A stretch of 64,000 bases of DNA from Algorimicrobium algoritergicola (GCF_008086165.1 NZ_VSKL01000002.1:248001-312000); one strand, 5' to 3'. Positions 16,386-27,039 are shown, numbered from the stretch's first letter. Numbers and translations: made by a program. The notes: generated by a model not told the origin, from the letters alone.

Positions 16386-17708
16386 ATGACACAAATTAAT
16401 TTTGAAAATCACATCCAACAGGAACTTCCTTTTTTAACGAAAAGTAAGTTACTGATTGCTATTTCGGGCGGAATGGATAGTGTGGTTTTAACACATGTAT
16501 GTCATAAAATGAAATTAAATTTTGCTTTGGCACATTGCAATTTTAATTTACGTGGTGATGAAAGTGATGCGAATGAGGAATTTGTTTTAGAATTAGCCGA
16601 AGATTTAGATTTAGAAGTTTTTATAGAAAGTTTTGAAACCGAAACCTACGCTTCGGAAAACAATATATCCATTCAAATGGCTGCGCGCGACTTGCGTTAT
16701 GCCTGGTTTCAAGAATTAGCAGATCAATTACAATTCGATTATATTTTAACAGCCCATCATGCTGATGATAACTTGGAAACGTTTTTCATAAATCTCATGC
16801 GTGGAACCGGTTTAGATGGTTTAACAGGCATTCCTGAAACGAATGGTAAGCTTGTTCGCCCCTTATTGCCGTTTTCACATAGCGAATTACAAATATTTGC
16901 AAAGCGTGAAAAAATGTCGTGGCAGGAAGATAGTAGCAATGCATCCACCAAATACCTTCGGAATAAATTACGACATGATGTCATTCCTGTTTTAAAGGAA
17001 ATGAATCCGCAATTCCTTCAAAATTTTCAAAAAACACAAGCACATTTACAAGAATCGTCTGAAATTATTGATGATGCCTTGGTTCGAATTCAGAAAAAAA
17101 TAGTTCACACAACAGATAATATTATTCAGTTGGATGTGAAAAAATTACAACAATTATCCAATCCGAAAGTCTATTTATACCAACTACTTAAAGATTTTCA
17201 GTTCACGGAATGGGATGATGTGTATCAATTATTATTTGCACAATCCGGAAAATTTGTATTATCAAAAACACATCGTTTATTGAAAGATAGAACCACTTTA
17301 ATTTTAACAGAATTGCCAATAAATCGTGATGAAACATCAGTTGTTTTACAAGAAAATGATTCTGAATTGGCACTTCCCATTGGTCGTTTAACTATTGAAA
17401 ACACCACTAAAATTGGTGAAACTTCAACTACAGTATTATATCTTGATAAAGATTTGTTAAAATATCCATTATCGGTAAGAAAATGGGAAAAAGGCGACTA
17501 TTTTTACCCTTTCGGAATGACTGGTAAAAAGAAATTGAGTAAATTTTTTAAAGATGAAAAACTGTCTTTACCAGAAAAAGAACAAACCTGGTTATTGTGT
17601 TCTAATAATCAAATTGTTTGGGTTATTGGTTTACGCGCTGATAACCGATTTAAAGTAACTAACGAAAAGAAACCTATATTAAAAATTAGTCTCCATAATG
17701 AAACGTAA
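16386..17708 (+). CDS. tilS: tRNA(Ile)-lysidine synthase TilS
   Basis: The protein has 440 residues. The PP-loop ATPase signature SGGMDS is at residues 27-32, followed by HCNFNLRGDESDANEEF and TAHHADDNLETFFINLMRGTG, which are family-specific. The RNLRH-type segment appears as KYLRNKLRHDVIP. The C-terminal domain (about 360-440) has KWEKGDYFYPFGMTGKKKLSKFF. TilS changes the wobble cytidine of the AUA-reading tRNA(Ile) to lysidine, using ATP and lysine, and is essential in nearly all bacteria. The last 11 bases overlap the start of dsbD, so the two are likely one operon. Confidence 0.95.
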   Translation: MTQINFENHIQQELPFLTKSKLLIAISGGMDSVVLTHVCHKMKLNFALAHCNFNLRGDESDANEEFVLELAEDLDLEVFIESFETETYASENNISIQMAARDLRYAWFQELADQLQFDYILTAHHADDNLETFFINLMRGTGLDGLTGIPETNGKLVRPLLPFSHSELQIFAKREKMSWQEDSSNASTKYLRNKLRHDVIPVLKEMNPQFLQNFQKTQAHLQESSEIIDDALVRIQKKIVHTTDNIIQLDVKKLQQLSNPKVYLYQLLKDFQFTEWDDVYQLLFAQSGKFVLSKTHRLLKDRTTLILTELPINRDETSVVLQENDSELALPIGRLTIENTTKIGETSTTVLYLDKDLLKYPLSVRKWEKGDYFYPFGMTGKKKLSKFFKDEKLSLPEKEQTWLLCSNNQIVWVIGLRADNRFKVTNEKKPILKISLHNET

Positions 17709-19725
17709 TTTAATACTATTTGCAACGCTTCTTATTACTGCGTTTTCAGTGCATGCCCAAATTTTAAACCCCGTAAAATGGACTGGAAAAACTGAAAAAC
17801 TATCAGAAACTGAATACAATTTAATTTTTGAAGCTGATATTGAAGAACATTGGCATTTATATTCGCAAGACTTACCAGATGGAGGGCCAATTCCAACCGA
17901 ATTTATTTTTGACTCCATTGATCAAGCAGATAATTATAAACTGGTTGGCAAAGTTTTAGAGAGTAAGTATATAACGGCTTTTGATAAGGTGTTTGAAATG
18001 GACTTGAACTTCTTTGATAACGAAGCAACCTTCACTCAAAAAATAGAACTTTTAAACCCAGATTTAAAAACCATAAAAGTTGATATTGCCTTTCAAGCCT
18101 GTGATGATGAACGCTGTATTTATCCGCAGAAATCAGTCACTTTTAATCTAGATAATTCAACAGAAGGAACAGCAACACTAACCGAAGAAAAATCTGCACT
18201 TTCTGATATTATAAACCTAAATGATAATGAAACGGAAGTTAAACAAGACTTTACGGTTTTAGATTCGGAAGCAGAAAATGAATCTAAAGGTCTTTGGGTA
18301 ACTTTCTTTACGGCATTCTTTTTAGGTTTCTTGGTATTATTAACACCATGCGTATTTCCAATGATTCCAATGACCGTGAGTTTCTTTACCAAACAAAGTA
18401 AAACACGTGGTCAAGGTATTAGAAATGCATTGCTTTACGGATTCTTCATCATTGTAATCTATACACTTTTAGGGACAGCTATTTCGGCTCTTTTTGGTAG
18501 TAATGCCATGTATGAATTTTCAACAGGTGTAACATTTAACACCATCATGTTTTTGGCTTTGTTAATATTTGCATTCTCATTTTTGGGTGCTTTTGAAATT
18601 ATGTTGCCAAATTCATGGGTAAACAAAGTAGATAGTAAAGCTAATAAAGGTGGTGTAGTAGGTATTTTCTTTATGGCTTTGGCTTTAGCAGTGGTCTCTT
18701 TTTCATGCACGTTTCCCATTGCAGGAACCGCTTTATTAGATGCTGCAACCAAAGGCGGTATTGCGCCAATAATTAGTATGCTAGGTTTTTCATCAGCTAT
18801 AGCATTACCATTTGCGTTGTTTGCATTTTTCCCTAGTTGGTTGAATTCCATGCCAAAATCTGGTGGTTGGTTGAACACCGTTAAAGTTACATTAGGGTTT
18901 TTAGAATTAGCATTTGCTTTCAAATTCCTGTCTATGGTGGATTTAGTTCTAGAATGGCACATCCTAACCCGTGAGGTATTTTTAGCCATCTGGATTGCTA
19001 TTTTTGGTACACTAGGATTATATTTATTAGGAAAAATTAAACTACCACACGATTCGCCTTTACCACATATTTCGGTTGGTCGTTTATGTATGGCATTGCT
19101 AGCTTTATCGTTTGCAATTTATATGATTCCAGGACTTTGGGGAGCACCAGTGGAACTTATTAGTGGTTTTCCACCGCCAATGAGTACCAATAGTGAATCG
19201 CCTTATGGTGTTGGTAATACAAAACCAGCTGTTTATTCTGGATCTGGTACCACAATTGAACTTCCAGAACATGCCCATTATGGGCCAAATAATTTGGTTG
19301 CCTTTCGCGATTATGATCAAGGTTTAGCTTATGCCAAGAAAGTAAACAAGCCAGTTATGCTGGATTTCACCGGATTAACCTGTGTTAATTGCCGAAAAAT
19401 GGAAGAGCAGGTCTGGGTTAAAGAGCATGTTTTTAATGTATTAAATAATGATGTGGTATTGATTTCATTATATGTAGACGATAGAAAAAAATTACCGAAA
19501 GAGGAACAATACGAATCTGAATTAACAGGTAATAATGTCACAACATTTGGTCATAAATGGTTGGAATTTCAGCAAGTGCGTTATAATACCAATGCGCAAC
19601 CTTTATACATTATTCAAGATGCGGATGGAAACGACATTAGCAAGCCTGTAGGTTACACGCCAGATGCCGAAGAATATCACGACTGGTTAAAAGCAGGCGT
19701 GAAGCGATTTAAACAAAAACAATAA
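17698..19725 (+). CDS. dsbD: Thiol:disulfide interchange protein DsbD
   Basis: The protein has 675 residues with a signal peptide (cut after HAQ, residue 20-21). Domains in order are the N-terminal DsbD domain (about 22-150, with the ACDDERCIYPQ redox Cys pair), eight membrane helices (about 195-480) with the two redox cysteines in LTPCVFPMIP and FSCTFPIAG, and a C-terminal thioredoxin domain (about 540-675) with the CVNC active site. It carries electrons from cytoplasmic thioredoxin across the membrane to periplasmic proteins, for example in cytochrome c maturation. All three Cys pairs are present. It overlaps tilS by 11 bases, and a strong terminator ends the unit. Confidence 0.93.
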   Translation: MKRNLILFATLLITAFSVHAQILNPVKWTGKTEKLSETEYNLIFEADIEEHWHLYSQDLPDGGPIPTEFIFDSIDQADNYKLVGKVLESKYITAFDKVFEMDLNFFDNEATFTQKIELLNPDLKTIKVDIAFQACDDERCIYPQKSVTFNLDNSTEGTATLTEEKSALSDIINLNDNETEVKQDFTVLDSEAENESKGLWVTFFTAFFLGFLVLLTPCVFPMIPMTVSFFTKQSKTRGQGIRNALLYGFFIIVIYTLLGTAISALFGSNAMYEFSTGVTFNTIMFLALLIFAFSFLGAFEIMLPNSWVNKVDSKANKGGVVGIFFMALALAVVSFSCTFPIAGTALLDAATKGGIAPIISMLGFSSAIALPFALFAFFPSWLNSMPKSGGWLNTVKVTLGFLELAFAFKFLSMVDLVLEWHILTREVFLAIWIAIFGTLGLYLLGKIKLPHDSPLPHISVGRLCMALLALSFAIYMIPGLWGAPVELISGFPPPMSTNSESPYGVGNTKPAVYSGSGTTIELPEHAHYGPNNLVAFRDYDQGLAYAKKVNKPVMLDFTGLTCVNCRKMEEQVWVKEHVFNVLNNDVVLISLYVDDRKKLPKEEQYESELTGNNVTTFGHKWLEFQQVRYNTNAQPLYIIQDADGNDISKPVGYTPDAEEYHDWLKAGVKRFKQKQ

Positions 19726-19738
19726 AGACTTAAAAATC

Positions 19739-19764
19739 AAGCGAGACTAGTTCTCGCTTTTTTT
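19739..19764 (+). terminator. Rho-independent terminator after dsbD
   Basis: AAGCGAGA pairs with TCTCGCTT over a five-base loop, followed by a T tract. It ends the tilS-dsbD unit. Confidence 0.88.
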
Positions 19765-19797
19765 ATATAAAATAAGTAGCTTTACCGAAATGATTTT

Positions 19798-21420
19798 ATG
19801 AAGATACAAGGACAGATTGTCGATATTCCGAACAAACGTATTTTTTCAGGTGAAATAACTGTGACTAACGGTAAAATTTCAGCCATCGAAGAAGTCTCGC
19901 ATAACATCCAACAGTTTATATTACCAGGATTTGTGGATGCTCATATTCATATAGAAAGCTCCATGTTGGTGCCTAGTGAATTTGCTAGAATAGCCGTAAA
20001 TCACGGAACTGTAGCAACCGTTTCTGATCCACATGAAATTGCTAACGTTTTAGGTATTGAAGGTGTGGAATTCATGATTAAAAACGGAAAGCAAACACCA
20101 TTTAAATTTAATTTTGGTGCACCATCTTGTGTGCCAGCAACCACCTTTGAATCTGCAGGAGCTGTGATTGATTCGGAAGGGATTAAAAAGTTGATGGCAA
20201 ATCCAGATATCACCTATTTAGCCGAAATGATGAATTATCCAGGCGTTTTATTTGATGATGAAGAGGTGCTAAAAAAAATAGCTTGGGCAAAACACTACAA
20301 CAAACCCGTAGATGGTCATGCTCCAGGTTTACGTGGTGATGATTTAACGAAATATATTCATGCAGGCATTTCAACCGATCATGAATGTTTTACCTATGAA
20401 GAAGGGTTAGAGAAACTTCAAAAAGGTATGAAAGTCTTAATACGAGAGGGTAGTGCTGCTAAAAATTTTGAAGCGTTAATTGATTTGTTACCGAAACATT
20501 ACGAAAATATGATGTTTTGTAGCGATGATAAACATCCTGACGATTTATTACTTGGTCATATCAATCAATTATGTGCACGCGCCATTGCTAAAGGTTTTGA
20601 TGTATTTCAAATATTACAAATGGCATGTATAAATCCCGTAAAACATTATAATTTATCAGTCGGCTTATTGCAAGTAAATGATGCAGCCGATTTTATTGTT
20701 GTTGAAGATTTAATTCACTTTAAAACGCTTAAAACAGTTATTAATGGTGACGTGGTTTTTGAAAACGGACAATCGCTTATTTCACATACAGAATTCAAAA
20801 TACTTAATAATTTCAATACCTCTAAAAAGCAGGTGTCCGATTTTAGAATAGAATCTTCAGCAAAGCAAATTAGGGTCATTGAAGCCTTGGAAGGGCAACT
20901 GGTAACCAATGAGCTTATTGAAGATGCGTTAATTGAAAACGGAAACTTAATCTCAAATATTGAAAAAGATATTTTAAAAATGACGGTTGTAAATCGCTAT
21001 AATAATGATAAACCGTCTATCGCTTTCATTAAAAACTTCAGATTAAAATCGGGTGCCATTGCCAGTTCTGTTGGTCATGATTCCCATAATATTATTGCCG
21101 TTGGTGCTACAGATGAAGCCATTTGCAAAGCCGTGAACTTAATTATAGAAAACAAAGGTGGTATTTGTGCCGTTTCAGAAACTGATAGCTACATCGTTTC
21201 ATTGCCAGTTGCTGGTATCATGAGCGATCAAGACGCCAAAACCATTGGTGAAGCTTATGGCAAATTAGATAACAAGGCCAAACAATTAGGGAGTACTTTA
21301 AACGCACCATACATGACCTTGAGTTTTATGGCATTATTGGTAATTCCTGCGTTAAAATTAAGTGATAAAGGTTTGTTTGATGGCGCTAGTTTTAAGTTTA
21401 TTAGTTTAGAAGTTGAATGA
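19798..21420 (+). CDS. ade: Adenine deaminase
   Basis: The protein has 540 residues of the amidohydrolase superfamily. The metal-binding start is [11 protein letters not shown], followed by [12 protein letters not shown]. The central part has [23 protein letters not shown] and [12 protein letters not shown]. The C-terminal half has [19 protein letters not shown] and the long Gly-rich segment seen only in the adenine deaminase (Ade, YerA-like) group. It converts adenine to hypoxanthine with release of ammonia, in purine salvage. The length is close to the family norm (about 540-590). It lies between the dsbD terminator and the FG-GAP gene and is probably a single unit; TAGCTTTA 8 bases before its ATG may be a weak -7 element. 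Confidence 0.92.
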   Translation: MKIQGQIVDIPNKRIFSGEITVTNGKISAIEEVSHNIQQFILPGFVDAHIHIESSMLVPSEFARIAVNHGTVATVSDPHEIANVLGIEGVEFMIKNGKQTPFKFNFGAPSCVPATTFESAGAVIDSEGIKKLMANPDITYLAEMMNYPGVLFDDEEVLKKIAWAKHYNKPVDGHAPGLRGDDLTKYIHAGISTDHECFTYEEGLEKLQKGMKVLIREGSAAKNFEALIDLLPKHYENMMFCSDDKHPDDLLLGHINQLCARAIAKGFDVFQILQMACINPVKHYNLSVGLLQVNDAADFIVVEDLIHFKTLKTVINGDVVFENGQSLISHTEFKILNNFNTSKKQVSDFRIESSAKQIRVIEALEGQLVTNELIEDALIENGNLISNIEKDILKMTVVNRYNNDKPSIAFIKNFRLKSGAIASSVGHDSHNIIAVGATDEAICKAVNLIIENKGGICAVSETDSYIVSLPVAGIMSDQDAKTIGEAYGKLDNKAKQLGSTLNAPYMTLSFMALLVIPALKLSDKGLFDGASFKFISLEVE

Positions 21421-21465
21421 TTTATTTATTGTAAGTTCGTGGCCTAAATCTATTAAATCCTAATT

Positions 21466-24400
21466 ATGAATAAACATCTACTCGTATTAGTTTTCACACT
21501 TTGTTTTACTTTTTATGGTAATGCCCAGATTGGGTTTCAGGAAAATATAATCATTGATCAATCATTATTTATTGATGGAGGTGAATCTGTTCATACAACA
21601 GATATTGATGGTGATGGTGACCTTGACGTTTTGATAGCCTCTTCTAATGACGATAAAATAACTTGGTATGAAAATATAGATGGTTTAGGTTATTATGGCA
21701 ATCAACAAATTATTAGCTCTTCGGCCAGAGGTGCAATGTTTACCTATGCTGCAGATATTGATGGCGATGGTGACATGGATGTTTTATCCGCTTCAAGTGA
21801 TAATAAGATAGCTTGGTATGAAAATACAGATGGTCTAGGTAGTTTTGGAAGTGAACAAATTATAACCTTAACAGCGTATGGCGCGAAAACTGTTCATGCT
21901 TTTGATATAGATAGTGATGGCGATATGGATGTTTTAGCATCTTCTTCCGGTGATGGTAAGATTGGTTGGTATGAAAACACAGATGGACTAGGTAGTTTTG
22001 GAAATCAGCAGGTTATAACTTCTTCAGCGTCCGATGTTAAATCTGTTTATCCAGTAGATATTGATAATGATGGTGATATGGACATTATAGCAGCTTCCGT
22101 ATTATCAACTTCTAGTAGTAGAATATCTTGGTATGAAAACACGAATGGTTTAGGTGATTTTGTTCCGCATTTGTTATCAAGATCTGTAATTGGTGTTGAG
22201 TCTGTTTATGCAGCAGATATAGATAATGATGGTGATATGGATGTTGTGTCTGCTTCTTCAAGTGATAATAAGTTTGCTTGGTATGAAAACATAGATGGTT
22301 TGGGGACTTTTGGTGATCAGTTGGTTATATCTGCACTGGCAAATGATCCAAAAAGTGTTTATGCTATAGATATAGATAATGATGGTGATATGGACTTATT
22401 AACGGCTTCTGATAATGATAAAATTAGTTGGTACGAAAACACTGATGGATTAGGTAGTTTTAGTGATTCAAATGAAATTGGATTCACAAATGGAACTGTG
22501 CAGTTTATAATTGCTTCAGATTTAGATGGTGATGGTGATAGGGATGTACTAGCCGCTTCTTATGGTAATAATACATTAATAATATTTGAGAATTTAAATG
22601 GTTTAGGAAATTTTAGTAATCCAGAATCTATAACGTCATCTGCAGCTAGTGCTAAATCTGTATATAGTACTGATATGGATGGCGATGGGGATTTAGATGT
22701 CTTGTCTGCAAGTTTAGACGGTAATATATCGTGGTATGAAAATAGAGATGGCCAAGGAAATTTTGGTAGTAAAAAAATTATAAGTTTTAGTGCCAATCAA
22801 GCTTGGTCTGCTCATGCAGCTGATATTGATGGCGATGGTGATATGGATGTATTATCCATTCATAACGGTGGTAATTTTGGTTGGTTTGAGAATTTGGATG
22901 GCATGGGTAATTTTGGAGAAAAACACCCAATAAGAAGTGCAAATCAAGGAGAATCTGTTTATGCTGCTGATTTAGATAACGATGGAGATGTAGATGTATT
23001 AACTGCAGATCGTGATGGAATATCCTGGCATGAAAATACCGATGGTTTAGGTGATTTTGGCAGCGAACAAGTTTTACTTTTTGGTAGTAACATAAGATCA
23101 ACTTCAGTATATGCCTCCGATTTAAATGGTGATGGAGATTTAGACGTCTTACAAGCTACACAATCTCAAAATAAAATATCGTGGTATGAAAATGATGGTA
23201 ACTCCTATGATAATTTTGGTGGTGAAGGAATTATTTCATCCAATGCAACTTATGTCCAATCCGTTTTTGCTTCTGACCTTGATGGTGATGGAGATATGGA
23301 TGTGTTATCAGCAAATCAAACTAGTAATTCAATAGTTTGGTACGAAAATATTAATGGTTTTGGGGATTTTGGAAGTGGACAGACAATAACGAACTTGGCT
23401 TATAATGCTAAATCTGTATACGCGTCAGATATAGATGCGGATGGCGATATGGATGTGTTATCCGCTTCTAGTAACGATGGAGAAATAGCTTGGTATGAAA
23501 ATATAAATGGGCTTGGTAGTTTCGGGAGTCAACAAATTATAGCTGTAATTGCCGGAGCTTCATCGGTTTTTGCAGCAGATATCGATGGAGATGGTAATAT
23601 GGACGTGCTTTCTGGTGGATCTGGTGTGATTTCTTGGTATAAAAATATGGGAACACAATTTAATGAAATTAATGGTACAATTCGAATTGATATGGATGCT
23701 AATGGCTGTGATGTTTCAGATAATGTAGTTAGTAATTTAATGGTTGTTACAGAAAGTGCTTCTGATAGTTTTGCTACATTTTCTTCAAGTAGTAATGGAT
23801 TATTTCAGTTGTTTCCTAATGAAGGAGAATATACAACGACTATAACATCTCAATTACCAAATTACTATGTTTCCAACCCAACAGTGCAAATCTCAAATTT
23901 TACTGGCGTTGGTAATACAGATACGGTAGATTTTTGTATAGAACCAATTGGCACAATAAACGATTTAAATATAAGTATTTATCCTTTAAATAGCCCGACG
24001 CCAGGATTTGATACTAATTATCAACTAGTGTATAAAAATGTTGGAACAACTCAATTAAGTGGTTATGTTACTTTTGAATTTGATGACACCAAGTTAAGTT
24101 TATTAGCTGCAAGTGAAACAATAGCTTCGCAAACAACAAATACAATCACTTTTGATTTTGATGATTTGAATCCATTTGAAACACGAACTATAGATTTAGA
24201 GTTTAATGTGCTTGCACCACCAACAACAGAGATCGGAGATGTTTTAAGTTCTACTGCAACCATTAATCCCATTTCTGGAGATGAAACAGAGGAAGATAAT
24301 ACATTCACTTTAAGTCAAACAGTCATAGGTTCGTACGATCCAAATGATATTCGTATTTTAGAAGGGGAACAAATTCTACTAGAAGATGCCGATAAATATT

Positions 24401-25008
24401 TGCATTACATCATTCGTTTTCAAAATACAGGAACTGCAAACGCTATTAATGTGAGAGTTGAAAGTGATTTGGATCCTAAACTAGATTGGACAACCCTACA
24501 ATTAGAAAGCTTAAGCCATGATGGACGTGTGGAAATTAAGGATGGAAGTGACGTGAGTTTTATTTTTAACAATATCAACTTACCAGATAGTACTCATGAT
24601 GAACCTAATTCTCATGGTTTTATTGCTTTTAAAATAAAACCTAAAGCTAATGTAGTAGTTGGAGATGTTTTTAATGCTATTGCAGATATTTATTTTGATT
24701 TTAATCCTGCTATTGTTACGAATATCGCTTTAACTGAAATTATGGAAACCTTATCTGTAAGTAAATTTAAATCAAATGATATAATTATATATCCAAACCC
24801 AACTAATCAATTGGTGAATTTTGCAGGAACAATGCAAATGAAATCTATCACAATAATTGATATTAATGGTAGACATTTAAAGGATTATAACTTCCATTCT
24901 CCAAAAGTGTCATATCAAATAGACTTAAGTAGTTTAAGCAATGGAGTCTATTTTGTCCGGATTAAAACAAACAATGGTATTCAAACTAAAAAACTTATTA
25001 AAAAGTAA
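21466..25008 (+). CDS. Type IX-secreted FG-GAP/VCBS repeat protein with DUF7619 domain
   Basis: The protein has 1180 residues with a signal peptide (cut near residue 20). From about residue 40 to 735 there are 14 repeats of about 50 residues built on a DIDGDGDMDVLSAS core (calcium-binding DxDxDGxxD) and a WYENxDGLGxFG strand. Fourteen repeats would make two seven-bladed propellers. Then come Ig-like domains (about 735-950), a DUF7619 domain (about 955-1095, starting SYDPNDI) and a type IX sorting domain (about 1105-1180, ending with GVYFVRI and a basic KKLIKK tail). It is therefore released or anchored outside the cell through the type IX system. A role in adhesion or glycan binding is inference. 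A hydrolase gene follows after nine bases. Confidence 0.9.
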   Translation: MNKHLLVLVFTLCFTFYGNAQIGFQENIIIDQSLFIDGGESVHTTDIDGDGDLDVLIASSNDDKITWYENIDGLGYYGNQQIISSSARGAMFTYAADIDGDGDMDVLSASSDNKIAWYENTDGLGSFGSEQIITLTAYGAKTVHAFDIDSDGDMDVLASSSGDGKIGWYENTDGLGSFGNQQVITSSASDVKSVYPVDIDNDGDMDIIAASVLSTSSSRISWYENTNGLGDFVPHLLSRSVIGVESVYAADIDNDGDMDVVSASSSDNKFAWYENIDGLGTFGDQLVISALANDPKSVYAIDIDNDGDMDLLTASDNDKISWYENTDGLGSFSDSNEIGFTNGTVQFIIASDLDGDGDRDVLAASYGNNTLIIFENLNGLGNFSNPESITSSAASAKSVYSTDMDGDGDLDVLSASLDGNISWYENRDGQGNFGSKKIISFSANQAWSAHAADIDGDGDMDVLSIHNGGNFGWFENLDGMGNFGEKHPIRSANQGESVYAADLDNDGDVDVLTADRDGISWHENTDGLGDFGSEQVLLFGSNIRSTSVYASDLNGDGDLDVLQATQSQNKISWYENDGNSYDNFGGEGIISSNATYVQSVFASDLDGDGDMDVLSANQTSNSIVWYENINGFGDFGSGQTITNLAYNAKSVYASDIDADGDMDVLSASSNDGEIAWYENINGLGSFGSQQIIAVIAGASSVFAADIDGDGNMDVLSGGSGVISWYKNMGTQFNEINGTIRIDMDANGCDVSDNVVSNLMVVTESASDSFATFSSSSNGLFQLFPNEGEYTTTITSQLPNYYVSNPTVQISNFTGVGNTDTVDFCIEPIGTINDLNISIYPLNSPTPGFDTNYQLVYKNVGTTQLSGYVTFEFDDTKLSLLAASETIASQTTNTITFDFDDLNPFETRTIDLEFNVLAPPTTEIGDVLSSTATINPISGDETEEDNTFTLSQTVIGSYDPNDIRILEGEQILLEDADKYLHYIIRFQNTGTANAINVRVESDLDPKLDWTTLQLESLSHDGRVEIKDGSDVSFIFNNINLPDSTHDEPNSHGFIAFKIKPKANVVVGDVFNAIADIYFDFNPAIVTNIALTEIMETLSVSKFKSNDIIIYPNPTNQLVNFAGTMQMKSITIIDINGRHLKDYNFHSPKVSYQIDLSSLSNGVYFVRIKTNNGIQTKKLIKK

Positions 25009-25017
25009 ATTGAATAA

Positions 25018-25980
25018 ATGCCCATAATAGAATCCACTTACAAAGCACCTTATTTTTTTAGAAAAGGGTTTGTTGCGACTGTTTATTCAGGATTAATCAG
25101 ACAAGTTAAAGACATTGTCCAAAAACGTGAACGCATCACCTTATCTGATGGCGATTTTCTAGATTTAGATTGGAGTTATTCTGATGAAAAAACAGAGAAG
25201 CTTATCATTATTTTACATGGCATGGAAGGTAGTGCACAACGTGCTTATGTTACTGGAACGGCCAAGCTTTGTAATGCGAATAAAATAGATGCTCTATCAG
25301 TTAATTTTAGAGGGTGTTCAGGTGAAGATAATTTGCTTTTTCAATCCTATCATTCAGGAGCAACCACGGATTTACAGGATGTTATTTCACATGTTATTGG
25401 CACAAAAACGTATTCGGAAATCTATATCAAAGGCGTCAGTTTAGGCGGAAATGTCACTTTAAAATATTTAGGTGAATCCACTAACATTCCAACTGAAATT
25501 AAGGGAGGAATAGCCATTTCAGTACCATGCTATTTAGCAGGATCTGCCAAGGAATTGCACACCATTAAAAACTATCCATTTCATGAAAAATTCAAACGTG
25601 ATTTAGTCAATAAATTACGAGTAAAAAGCGAAAATCATCCCGATAAAATTTCCCTTAAAGATTTAAAAGCAATTAAAACGTTATACGATTTCGATAATTA
25701 TTATACCGCTAAAGCCCACGGATTTAAAGATGGTGCCGATTATTATGAGAAAAGTAGTTCGCTGCAGTTTCTTCCAAATATTAAGATTCCCACTTTAATT
25801 ATAAATGCGCTAAACGATTCCTTTTTATCACCTGAATGTTATCCGGTTAAAGAAGCTATAAATAACCCGTATTTATTTTTAGAAATGCCCAAGTATGGAG
25901 GTCACATGGGTTTTATTCAAATACGTGGTTCTTATTATAATGAGCTTCGGACTTTGGAGTTTATTCGTAAAAATTCGTGA
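25018..25980 (+). CDS. YheT-family alpha/beta hydrolase
   Basis: The protein has 320 residues, without a signal peptide, and is cytoplasmic. It follows the YheT/ABHD1 family: an oxyanion loop ILHGMEGSAQRAYV, FRGCSGE, then the nucleophile elbow KGVSLGGNV with Ser141, NALNDSF with the likely catalytic Asp and GGHMGFI with the catalytic His. Substrates are probably esters of lipids or small acids; the true one is not known. The start is only nine bases after the stop of the FG-GAP gene, so they may be co-transcribed, although their cell compartments differ. Short AATTCGTG copies follow its end. Confidence 0.85.
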   Translation: MPIIESTYKAPYFFRKGFVATVYSGLIRQVKDIVQKRERITLSDGDFLDLDWSYSDEKTEKLIIILHGMEGSAQRAYVTGTAKLCNANKIDALSVNFRGCSGEDNLLFQSYHSGATTDLQDVISHVIGTKTYSEIYIKGVSLGGNVTLKYLGESTNIPTEIKGGIAISVPCYLAGSAKELHTIKNYPFHEKFKRDLVNKLRVKSENHPDKISLKDLKAIKTLYDFDNYYTAKAHGFKDGADYYEKSSSLQFLPNIKIPTLIINALNDSFLSPECYPVKEAINNPYLFLEMPKYGGHMGFIQIRGSYYNELRTLEFIRKNS

Positions 25981-26020
25981 AATTGGTATCGAAAAAACAG
26001 TTGCAATATTATGAAATTCG
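25965..26020. repeat. Dispersed AATTCGTG intergenic motif
   Basis: AAATTCGTG occurs twice here (near 25972 and 26012). The second copy reads AAATTCGTGTCAAG, the reverse complement of the CTTGACACGAATTT-like sequence found at 32158-32180. Such ACACGAATT strings are common in the intergenic DNA of this phylum. Confidence 0.4.
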
Positions 26021-26029
26021 TGTCAAGTC

Positions 26030-27007
26030 TTATTTATAAGTCGCCAAATGCTTTACCTGTTCCTCAATAGCCGAAATAAACTCACTTTTAAGTTCTTTCA
26101 CCAATTCAGAAACGTGAGGTGCGTTATGAATATTAGTCACACCTTGTCCAGCAGACCAAATCGTAGCCCAAGCTTTAGCATCATCTTTATGAACCGTTAA
26201 TTCTTCTCCAAAATCTACTTTTTTCTCACGTGTTAACATGTCTTCGGTGATTCCCATGGCTTTTATGCTTGGCCCTAAAAAGTTGGCAGCAACACCGGAA
26301 ATAGCAGCTGTATAAACAATATCATCAGCGCCTGCATCAATTATCATATCGCGATATTCTTGTGGTGCTTTGCTCTCTTGCGTGTTAATGAATCGCGTTC
26401 CCATATAGGCTAAATCGGCTCCCATTTGTAAGGCAGATGCAATATCACGACCCGTACTAATAGTACCAGCAAGTAAAATGGTTTTCTTAAAGAAGCGTTT
26501 AATTTCTGCCACTAATGGCATGGGGTTAATAGTTCCTGCATGGCCACCTGCGCCTGCGGAAACGAGAATAAGTCCGTCTACACCAGCTTCGGCAGCTTTT
26601 TCTGCATGCCGTTTTTTAATAATATCATGAAATACTAATCCGCCATAACTATGAACGGCATCTACTAGTTCTGAAACAGCACCTAGAGACGTAATAATTA
26701 ATGGCACTTTATGTTTAACACACAATTCTAAATCGGCTTGAACGCGTGGATTCGTATTATGAACAATCAAATTCACACCAAAAGGAGCTGCTTTCTTACC
26801 CGTTTCTTTTTCAAATGCTGCAAGCGCTGTTTTTATTTCTATGAGCCATTCTTCAAAACCTTCGCTCGTGCGTTGGTTTAAAGCTGGAAACGTTCCAACT
26901 ATGCCGTTTTTACAACATTCAATTACTAATTGTGGTCCAGAAATTAAAAACATAGGTGCCGCAACAGCAGGTAATGTTAAGGCCTTTATAAACGATGCTT
27001 TACTCAT
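26030..27007 (-). CDS. Nitronate monooxygenase family protein (copy 1)
   Basis: The protein has 325 residues of the NMO/2-nitropropane dioxygenase family, a TIM barrel with FMN. Seen are PAVAAPMFLISGPQLVIECC at the start, GVNLIVHNTNPR, LVSAGAGGHAG (the phosphate loop and the catalytic His), LLAGTISTGRDIASAL and QMGADLAYMGTRFI. It oxidises nitronates or related toxic nitro compounds to aldehydes. The chosen ATG at 27007 follows a -7 promoter element; the longer frame opening further upstream starts within that element. A second family member lies at 41652-42620. It is convergent with the YheT gene. Confidence 0.85.
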   Translation of the reverse strand: MSKASFIKALTLPAVAAPMFLISGPQLVIECCKNGIVGTFPALNQRTSEGFEEWLIEIKTALAAFEKETGKKAAPFGVNLIVHNTNPRVQADLELCVKHKVPLIITSLGAVSELVDAVHSYGGLVFHDIIKKRHAEKAAEAGVDGLILVSAGAGGHAGTINPMPLVAEIKRFFKKTILLAGTISTGRDIASALQMGADLAYMGTRFINTQESKAPQEYRDMIIDAGADDIVYTAAISGVAANFLGPSIKAMGITEDMLTREKKVDFGEELTVHKDDAKAWATIWSAGQGVTNIHNAPHVSELVKELKSEFISAIEEQVKHLATYK

Positions 27008-27031
27008 TTTTTGTGTGTTTTGATTGGATAC

Positions 27032-27039
27032 CAAATATA
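27032..27039 (-). promoter_or_regulatory. TAnnTTTG (-7) element of nitronate monooxygenase copy 1
   Basis: On the minus strand it reads TATATTTG, 24 bases before the ATG at 27007. It settles that start, since the longer frame begins within the element. Confidence 0.6.

Noticed and set aside
18120-18989. Long minus-strand frames within dsbD
   Set aside because: dsbD is complete with all redox cysteines on the plus strand; the reverse frames have no recognisable domain.
22560-23101. Antisense frames and CRISPR-like periodic repeats within the FG-GAP gene
   Set aside because: The period of about 150 bases comes from the 50-residue protein repeats. Copies differ and lack constant repeats with unique spacers.
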